A stretch of 10,032 nt of DNA from Lachnospiraceae bacterium (GTDB taxonomy: Bacteria > Bacillota > Clostridia > Lachnospirales > Lachnospiraceae): contig JAFRCB010000186.1 of the NCBI GenBank assembly GCA_017404585.1, positions 1-10,032 on the forward strand. The letters run 5' to 3'. A program made the position numbers and the translations under genes. Within the stretch, counting starts at the first letter, position 1; each line of letters begins with the position of its first letter. The notes below the pieces were generated by a model. It did not search any database and had not been told where the DNA came from. It saw only the letters and a program-made list of their open reading frames with translations. Positions 6,574 through 10,032 of the stretch are shown in pieces.

Positions 6574-8229
6574 TCAGCCGTTCTGAAGAGCGCCCATAAA
6601 GGACGGAATCAGCTGCTTCTTGCGGGATACGACCTTGGGCAGATAAGCGATGTCGCTTGCGTCTACCTTTGCGCCGAAGCCTTCCATGACCAGTTCCGGA
6701 GCATCCTTGCCGTAGCACAGGAGGCGTGTATCCTCGTCGAGGATATTGGTCAGCATGAAGAATACCATACTCATACCGCTCTTCGAAGCCTCAACCTCGA
6801 GCTGCGGACGCAGCTTGTCAGCGATCTCCATAAGCTCGTCTGTATCCATGGAGCTGATCTGACCGACACCGAATGTAGTATCGCCAAAGACGAACTTCTT
6901 GAAATCCTGATGAAGGATCTCGTCCGGAGTCTTGTTTCCGAGAGCACTGCCCGCGCGGAACATAGCCTTCGCGTAGTCATTGATATTGACACCGGCGATC
7001 TTAGCCAGAGCAAGACCTGCCACCTGATCTCTCGGTGTGCATGTCGGAGATCTGAAGAGCAGTGTGTCAGAGACGATCGCGGACATCATGAGGCCTGCAA
7101 TATGCGGCGGAATCTCAATGCCGAGTTCATGGAACATTGAATAGAGGATCGTGCATGTGCAGCCGACCGGCTCTCCGCGGAAATAAATCGGATTGATCGT
7201 CTCGACCGTACCGACTCTGTGGTGATCGACGATCTCAAGGATCTCAGCCTCATCAAGGTTATCCACAGCCTGAGACTTCTCAGTATGGTCTACAAGGATG
7301 ATCTTCTTCTTCTTGGCATCGAGAAGATTTGCGGAACCGATCATGCCGAGGTACTGGCCTTTCCTGTTGAGGACAGGATAAGAGCGATGGCGAAGCTTGC
7401 CCATTGTCTCTCTGATATCATCCAGGAAATCATCAATGTGGAATGTGACAAGGCTGTCCTTGCGCATGAGGAACTTGGCCGGAACTGCCTGATTGATCAG
7501 GCGGGAGACAGTGTAGGTGTCAAATCTTGTGACGATGACCACGCAGCCCTTCTCCTCGGCCGCTTTTTTAACTTCATCCGAAACACTGTCGCAGAGGCAC
7601 AGAACAATACAACTTGCGCCGTTCTCGATCGCGCAGAGCTGAGTATCCTCGCGGTCACTCAGGATAACCAGATCCTTCGGCTCCATATATTTTGAGAAAT
7701 TCTCGGGCTGAGCGGCACCTACGATAACACGGCCTTCTGTAAAGAAGCTCTGCTCGTCACCGACAACGACATGTCCGTTTACAGTTTCGGCAATATCGAA
7801 ATATTTGCTCTTTGCCTCAGACATAAGGGTCTTTGTGTAAGCATCCATGAAGAAATTCGTGATATCGCTGACAGCGAGCATACCTTCAAGCTCATTGTCC
7901 GCGTTCATGATCGGCAGTGAAGAAACACCGCTCTCCTGCATGTACTCCCATGCAATACGGATCGTAATATCATCCGGAGCGCCCTCTGTCTCGTCAATGA
8001 CCAGATCCCTTACCTGCTGTCCGACATTAGGCATGTACTTTGGTGCCTCAACGCCGAAATATTTCAGTACGAACTCAGTCTCCTCGTTGAGCTGTCCCGC
8101 GCGTCTTGCCTCGTAGCGGTTCGTCTTCTCCGACTGATTCCTCAGATATGCGAGGGACAGAGCCGAACATATTGAGTCTGTATCGGGGTTTTTGTGACCA
8201 ACAATAAAAATATTATCTTCGCCTGACAT
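6574..8229 (-). CDS. ppaC: Mn-dependent family II inorganic pyrophosphatase with CBS and DRTGG regulatory domains
   Basis: Hydrolyses pyrophosphate to phosphate in the cytoplasm, pulling biosynthetic reactions forward. The DHH-type catalytic domain is split by a regulatory insert. GHKNPDTDS (11-19; His12, Asp16, Asp18) comes first. CBS domain 1 spans about 72-130, a DRTGG-like domain about 145-240 and CBS domain 2 about 250-305. Catalysis resumes with VDHTE (313-317), EIVDHHRVG (332-340) and the SDTLLFRSPT segment (Asp388). The C-terminal DHHA2 domain carries SRKKQ (535-539), which binds substrate. All expected metal ligands are present, and the 551-residue length fits the CBS-PPase subfamily known from Clostridium perfringens, where adenine nucleotides (AMP and ADP inhibit; diadenosine polyphosphates activate) bind the CBS pair. 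The start at 8229 follows GGAGG. It is the last gene of a run with the GIY-YIG and GNAT genes and ends at a strong hairpin. Confidence 0.96.
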   Translation of the reverse strand: MSGEDNIFIVGHKNPDTDSICSALSLAYLRNQSEKTNRYEARRAGQLNEETEFVLKYFGVEAPKYMPNVGQQVRDLVIDETEGAPDDITIRIAWEYMQESGVSSLPIMNADNELEGMLAVSDITNFFMDAYTKTLMSEAKSKYFDIAETVNGHVVVGDEQSFFTEGRVIVGAAQPENFSKYMEPKDLVILSDREDTQLCAIENGASCIVLCLCDSVSDEVKKAAEEKGCVVIVTRFDTYTVSRLINQAVPAKFLMRKDSLVTFHIDDFLDDIRETMGKLRHRSYPVLNRKGQYLGMIGSANLLDAKKKKIILVDHTEKSQAVDNLDEAEILEIVDHHRVGTVETINPIYFRGEPVGCTCTILYSMFHELGIEIPPHIAGLMMSAIVSDTLLFRSPTCTPRDQVAGLALAKIAGVNINDYAKAMFRAGSALGNKTPDEILHQDFKKFVFGDTTFGVGQISSMDTDELMEIADKLRPQLEVEASKSGMSMVFFMLTNILDEDTRLLCYGKDAPELVMEGFGAKVDASDIAYLPKVVSRKKQLIPSFMGALQNG

Positions 8230-8273
8230 AACTCCTCCTTATTATTTATTTCGGAAAGCCTTCCTTCCCATTC

Positions 8274-8630
8274 TTAACTTTTTATATGTGAATCCCCTGA
8301 AGCTCCGAGAATCAGATTTTCTTTCTCAGCCCTTGTCAGGTGTTTCACCGCGAACTCTCTGGACATTGCCTCCTCTTTGGATGCAAATGTCTCAACATGC
8401 ACACATCTCACCGGACCCCTGCCCTTCGTGTACTTTGCTCCTCTGCCGGAATTGTGGGCCTTCAGTCGATCCTGCAAATGATTCGTCCATCCCGTATAGA
8501 GACTCCCATCACTGCACTGCAGGATGTACATACAGCACACACCGTCATCAGGTTCTTTTATTATCTCTCTAAACTGTGTCATTACTTCAACAGAACGCTG
8601 TCTTTGTGATTTCCGTTCCGACTCTGTCAT
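8274..8630 (-). CDS. GIY-YIG nuclease superfamily protein, YhbQ/UPF0213 type
   Basis: A small protein of the YhbQ-like branch of GIY-YIG nucleases. The core begins MYILQCSDGSLYTGWTN (34-50), where MYI and YTG stand for the GIY and YIG motifs. It continues with DRLKAHNSGRGAKYTKGRGP (Arg55 and His59 as likely catalytic residues) and SREFAVKHLTRAEK with the metal-binding Glu92. Function in the cell is poorly known; some relatives have been linked to DNA repair or exchange. Family members usually begin just before the MYI motif, so the 33-residue leader here is long. The first ATG (8630) has no good ribosome binding site, and ATG codons at Met17 (8582) and Met34 (8531) are alternatives with weak sites too, so the start is uncertain. 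It lies 44 bp before the pyrophosphatase gene and 50 bp after the GNAT gene. Confidence 0.88.
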   Translation of the reverse strand: MTESERKSQRQRSVEVMTQFREIIKEPDDGVCCMYILQCSDGSLYTGWTNHLQDRLKAHNSGRGAKYTKGRGPVRCVHVETFASKEEAMSREFAVKHLTRAEKENLILGASGDSHIKS

Positions 8631-8680
8631 TTGGCGCTGCCGTAAAAACCGCGCCGGCTGTCACGGACAAAGACTGAAAA

Positions 8681-9157
8681 TCAGAGAATGATCTCCATCT
8701 CTTTTTTCAACATTTGCATCCCCTGCTTTTCATAAAATCTCATCGCGGACGGGTTGCACGCCCAGACATTCAGCGTGAGATGATAGCAGCCGATCTCCTT
8801 AGCGTAATCTTTTATGAAATTATAAAGGATCTGGCCGGTCCCCATTCTTCTTACTGTCTGGTCTACACATAAATCGTCGATATACAGAGTCTTGATCGGC
8901 TGAAGGTTCGAGCCCTCCTTCACCTCTGTAACGACACAAAAGCCATAGCCGTATACATACTCGTCATCGTCGACGGCCACAAATATCGGCCTGGTCTCGT
9001 CATCTATGAGAAGTGAAAGCTGTCCGTCAGTATACTTTCTCTGATCGACAATAAAGATGTCAGGTCTTCCGTCCGCATGTACATTATTTACCTGCAGCAG
9101 AAGGTCAAGTATTCTAGGTTCATCCCTGTGCTCCGCTCTGCGGACTCTTAATTTCAT
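8681..9157 (-). CDS. GNAT-family N-acetyltransferase
   Basis: A 158-residue member of the Gcn5-related acetyltransferase fold, which moves an acetyl group from acetyl-CoA to an amine. The acetyl-CoA pyrophosphate-binding motif A is visible as LYIDDLCVDQTVRRMGTGQI (residues 91-110), with the R-x-x-G-x-G core at 103-108. The later NPSAMRFYEKQGM (135-147) is the typical motif B region. The length is normal for a single-domain member. The substrate cannot be told from sequence, and such genes are often only loosely linked to their neighbours. The ATG at 9157 follows GGGAG at good spacing. It is the first gene of the run leading to the pyrophosphatase and faces away from the H1-like gene across a 389-bp AT-rich gap. 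Confidence 0.9.
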   Translation of the reverse strand: MKLRVRRAEHRDEPRILDLLLQVNNVHADGRPDIFIVDQRKYTDGQLSLLIDDETRPIFVAVDDDEYVYGYGFCVVTEVKEGSNLQPIKTLYIDDLCVDQTVRRMGTGQILYNFIKDYAKEIGCYHLTLNVWACNPSAMRFYEKQGMQMLKKEMEIIL

Positions 9158-9225
9158 GTCTCACTCCCATCAAAAGTTTGTCAATAATTCCCATAAATAT
9201 CAGGAAAAATACCATTCCTTTGTAC

Positions 9226-9266
9226 ATTATAATCCAAACCGTGTCGCATTACTATATCGGATTATA
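9226..9266 (-). promoter_or_regulatory. Candidate -10 elements for the GNAT-led operon
   Basis: Two perfect TATAAT hexamers occur on the minus strand at 9226-9231 and 9261-9266, 69 and 104 bp before the GNAT start. Neither has a recognisable -35 at 16-18 nt (the 17-nt positions read TAGTAA and CATCAA). The second lies inside the GATTATA/TATAATC dyad, which could be an operator. Which one is used, if either, cannot be decided by eye. Confidence 0.35.
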
Positions 9267-9402
9267 GCTTTATAATCAATTTTTTGATGATTTTCATCCG
9301 CATTTCGGATTAAGTGCAAAAAATTACGCTTTCAATTTTACAGTAAAAAAAGGTAAAAATATGTGTCAATAGAGCAAAATCCACAAAAACAGATTTCATA
9401 AT

Positions 9403-9431
9403 TTGACAAATCGGATATTTGGATTTATAAT
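9403..9431 (+). promoter_or_regulatory. Perfect consensus sigma-A promoter of the H1-like gene
   Basis: TTGACA (9403-9408) and TATAAT (9426-9431) are separated by exactly 17 nt, so both hexamers and the spacing match the vegetative consensus fully. Transcription would begin near 9438, giving a leader of about 110 nt. The leader contains a GCACA/TGTGC dyad near 9485-9500 but no recognised riboswitch. Strong expression is predicted. Confidence 0.85.
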
Positions 9432-9546
9432 TGCCACCGTTGAGAAAAGCGCAGGTACAATATAGTCCCCGCTGAGTACAACGATAGAAAAATATGACAA
9501 TTACGCACACATGATGTGCATCAAAATCGAGGAGGAAAAGATTATT

Positions 9547-9969
9547 ATGGCAAGAAAAGCTGCTGCTGCAACAACAAAGAAGGCTGCTGAGACAGCAACA
9601 AAGAAAGTAACTGAGACAAAGGCCGCTGCCGCAAAGAAGGCTGCCGCAACAAAGGCTGCTGCTGAGAAGGCTGTCGCTGAAGTTGAGAAGGAAGTTGAGA
9701 AAGTCGCTGCTGAGACAAAGGCCGCTGCCGAGAAGGTTGCAAAGAAGGCAACAACAAGAAAGACAGCTCCAAAGGCTACTGTTACCGTAGAAGCCGCCGG
9801 CAGACAGTTCGATATCACAGCGATCGCTGACAAGGCTGTCGCAGCTTACAAGGCAATGAACGAGAAGGCTGCTGTCAAGACTGTTGACGTATATGTCAAG
9901 CCAGAAGAGGGCGTTGCATACTACGTTATCAACGGCGAAGGCTCCGCAGACTTCAAGGTAGAGCTTTAA
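9547..9969 (+). CDS. Ala/Lys-rich histone-H1-like protein with C-terminal DUF6465-type domain
   Basis: A 140-residue protein in two parts. Residues 1-76 are almost only Ala, Lys, Thr, Glu and Val (KKAAET, TKAAAEK and similar units), resembling bacterial histone-H1-like tails and likely forming a charged helix; a middle stretch is Glu/Val-rich (AEVEKEVEKV). Residues 77-140 look like a small folded domain (VTVEAAGRQFDI, then VYVKPEEGVAYYVINGEG) that I associate with DUF6465, a Firmicutes family of unknown function. DNA or RNA binding by the N-terminal half is an inference from composition only. The start at 9547 (MARKAAA) is chosen over an in-frame ATG at 9511 because GAGGAGG lies between them, 11 nt before 9547. 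No signal peptide is seen. A 21-nt direct repeat (9611-9631 and 9710-9730, 33 codons apart) shows growth by internal duplication. It is transcribed alone from a consensus promoter. Confidence 0.8.
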   Translation: MARKAAAATTKKAAETATKKVTETKAAAAKKAAATKAAAEKAVAEVEKEVEKVAAETKAAAEKVAKKATTRKTAPKATVTVEAAGRQFDITAIADKAVAAYKAMNEKAAVKTVDVYVKPEEGVAYYVINGEGSADFKVEL

Positions 9970-9981
9970 TTTCAGGAATTA

Positions 9982-10029
9982 GGGACGGTTCTTTTTACGT
10001 GAAAAAATCCACGTAAACAGAACCGTCCC
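9982..10029. repeat. REP-like palindromic hairpin after the H1-like gene
   Basis: Starting 13 bp after the H1-like stop, GGGACGGTTCT (9982-9992) pairs with AGAACCGTCCC (10019-10029). After one T-C mismatch, TTTACGTG (9994-10001) pairs with CACGTAAA (10010-10017) around an 8-nt A-rich loop, giving 19 bp in all. No T-run follows on either strand, so it is not a standard intrinsic terminator, though it could still protect or end the transcript. GGGACGGTTCT-type palindromes are, as I recall, dispersed in many Clostridia genomes and linked to REP-associated Y1 transposases; no such transposase is in this window. Confidence 0.75.
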
Positions 10030-10032
10030 CAA

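Larger units (their letters stand above)
9158..9546. other. Divergent AT-rich intergenic region
   Basis: No gene is supported here. The left half should hold the promoter of the minus-strand GNAT operon, and the right half holds the consensus promoter and leader of the plus-strand H1-like gene. Small dyads are seen: GATTATA/TATAATC (9260-9277), GATGA/TCATC (9286-9298) and ATCCG/CGGAT (9297-9311). A 66-codon minus-strand reading frame crosses the plus-strand promoter and is rejected. Confidence 0.6.

Noticed and set aside
6269..6718. 149-codon minus-strand frame across the inverted repeat and the end of the pyrophosphatase gene
   Set aside because: It overlaps ppaC out of frame, reads through the terminator hairpin and the inverted repeat, and its product has no recognisable feature.
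9260..9287. GATTATA/TATAATC dyad followed by AATTTTTT, resembling a plus-strand terminator
   Set aside because: The stem is entirely A+T except one pair and no plus-strand gene lies upstream; more likely part of the promoter or operator region.
9310..9510. 66-codon minus-strand frame in the divergent intergenic region
   Set aside because: It covers the consensus promoter and leader of the plus-strand gene, has no ribosome binding site and an unlikely composition.
9501..9833. 110-codon Ala/Ser/Phe-rich minus-strand frame opposite the H1-like gene
   Set aside because: The apparent hydrophobic repeats come from reading GCT/GCA/AAG-rich codons on the opposite strand; the plus strand has the promoter and ribosome binding site.

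Overview
The window looks like a chromosomal segment of a low-to-mid G+C Gram-positive anaerobe in the class Clostridia, most likely a Lachnospiraceae-type member. This is inferred from several things together: a SAM-I riboswitch in front of metK, a CBS-regulated family II pyrophosphatase, a PflA-like radical SAM protein, an Ala/Lys-rich DUF6465-type protein, strong GGAGG ribosome binding sites, and AT-rich intergenic DNA beside roughly half-G+C genes. I cannot name a species.

Layout, read in the direction of transcription. Eight of the nine minus-strand genes form runs going right to left, and metK stands apart at the left end with its own leader. The rightmost run starts in an AT-rich region near 9200-9290. 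It carries a GNAT acetyltransferase (9157-8681), a GIY-YIG protein of the YhbQ/UPF0213 type (8630-8274) and a 551-residue CBS/DRTGG-regulated family II pyrophosphatase (8229-6574), and ends at a 12-bp-stem hairpin (6523-6549). A 425-bp gene-free gap follows. It holds a roughly 200-nt imperfect inverted repeat and an extra lone copy of its end sequence. Next come a flavin reductase-like protein (6148-5528) and, 3 bp later, a shikimate-kinase-like protein (5524-5027) that lacks a key substrate-binding arginine. A good sigma-A-type promoter (4943-4971) then drives murA (4881-3583), followed closely by a PflA/PflX-like radical SAM protein (3535-2522) and the redox chaperone Hsp33 (2464-1583). After a 363-bp gap, metK (1219-26) sits behind a complete SAM-I riboswitch (1384-1481) and its intrinsic terminator (1343-1368).

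The only plus-strand gene is at the right end. It encodes a 140-residue protein with a histone-H1-like Ala/Lys/Thr-rich N-terminal half and a small folded C-terminal domain. It is driven by a perfect TTGACA-17-TATAAT promoter (9403-9431) with a leader of about 110 nt, and is followed by a palindromic REP-like hairpin (9982-10029) at the window edge.

Most genes are housekeeping: methyl-donor synthesis, peptidoglycan precursor synthesis, pyrophosphate hydrolysis and redox-stress protein protection. No CRISPR array, prophage, transposase, toxin-antitoxin pair, rRNA or tRNA is visible. The parts worth a second look are the long inverted repeat at 6229-6514, the atypical shikimate-kinase-like protein, the insertion in the radical SAM protein, the strongly promoted H1-like protein and the terminal palindrome.
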